DNA of 64,000 nucleotides from Rhizobium sp. C4 (GTDB lineage: Bacteria; Pseudomonadota; Alphaproteobacteria; Rhizobiales; Rhizobiaceae), in assembly GCF_021026315.1 (NCBI RefSeq), contig NZ_JAJNCX010000003.1:404816-468815 (forward strand), read 5' to 3'. Made by a program: the position numbers and the translations under genes. The notes below the pieces were generated by a model, which was not told where the DNA came from, did not search any database, and worked only from the letters and a program-made list of their open reading frames with translations. This document shows, piece after piece, positions 63,965 through 64,000 of the stretch; position 1 is the first letter of the stretch, and every line of letters begins with the position of its first letter.

Positions 63965-64000
63965 GTGAAATGCGAGGCCGCCATTCTTGCGAATGCCGGG
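63965..64000 (+). CDS. Possible start of a gene cut by the right edge
   Basis: GTG at 63965 opens a frame MKCEAAILANAG to the window end, with GGGGGATGG just upstream. The beginning resembles the start of zinc-type alcohol dehydrogenases (MKCxAAVxxxAG). Twelve codons are too few to be sure. Confidence 0.25.
   Translation, partial: MKCEAAILANAG

Overview
The window is a stretch of alphaproteobacterial chromosome, most probably from the Rhizobiaceae (Rhizobium, Agrobacterium or Shinella type). The evidence is high GC coding sequence, a CcrM adenine methyltransferase, the ctaC-ctaD-ctaB-ctaG-ctaE / surf1 / ispH / thrB / rnhA cytochrome oxidase neighbourhood, the mutY / DUF721 / dsbA / smc / ppdK neighbourhood, and short palindromic intergenic repeats of rhizobial type. 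Assignments come from reading the protein sequences; no database search was possible. No rRNA, tRNA, CRISPR array, intact insertion sequence or prophage was recognised.

Layout. 1-8.1 kb, mostly minus strand: fabI (runs off the left edge), a DnaJ-like co-chaperone, a lipoprotein, pdxH (plus strand), a polysaccharide deacetylase, a PAS/GGDEF/EAL protein, tldD and an IalB-family protein. 8.5-20.2 kb, plus strand: the aa3-type cytochrome c oxidase cluster with its assembly factors (ctaC, ctaD, ctaB, a 47-residue ctaF-like ORF, ctaG, ctaE, DUF983, surf1), then ispH, thrB and rnhA. Extra genes sit inside this order: a GNAT protein, a remnant of an L,D-transpeptidase, a DUF1304 protein and a GGDEF-EAL protein. 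20.2-28.3 kb is accessory: a MntA/HepT toxin-antitoxin pair, a DsbA-like isomerase, an SDR with its divergent TetR regulator and paired operators, a zinc-type ABC importer headed by a 47-residue ORF and a Zur-like box, a LysE/ArgP exporter-regulator pair and a PrlF/YhaV pair.

28.3-37.5 kb: a TauD-type dioxygenase, ccrM, an AT-richer membrane protein of unknown role, an O-GlcNAc-transferase-like protein, a degenerate transcarbamylase homologue, a peroxiredoxin, a DsbD-N-like protein, YqgE and a ParD/ParE pair. 37.5-47.4 kb, mostly minus strand: a large membrane GGDEF/EAL protein coupled to an acetyltransferase, an M16 peptidase, thrC, a lipoprotein (plus), two HAD phosphatases and mutY. 47.5-54 kb, plus strand: DUF721, an Old Yellow Enzyme, a DsbA lipoprotein and smc. 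54-64 kb: an AAA ATPase of unknown role, a DUF922 protein, a methyltransferase divergent from an iron-siderophore-type ABC importer, ppdK and a DUF1499 protein.

How the parts relate. The core is housekeeping (respiration, isoprenoid and threonine synthesis, chromosome maintenance, cell-cycle DNA methylation). Interruptions of that core hold toxin-antitoxin pairs, metal uptake and genes of unknown role. I found no clear multi-gene defence island. The best candidates for undescribed biology are the divergent transcarbamylase at 33.5-34.4 kb, the 200-residue membrane protein at 30.9 kb, the orphan ATPase at 54-55 kb with its palindromic promoter, and the microprotein heading the zinc importer.
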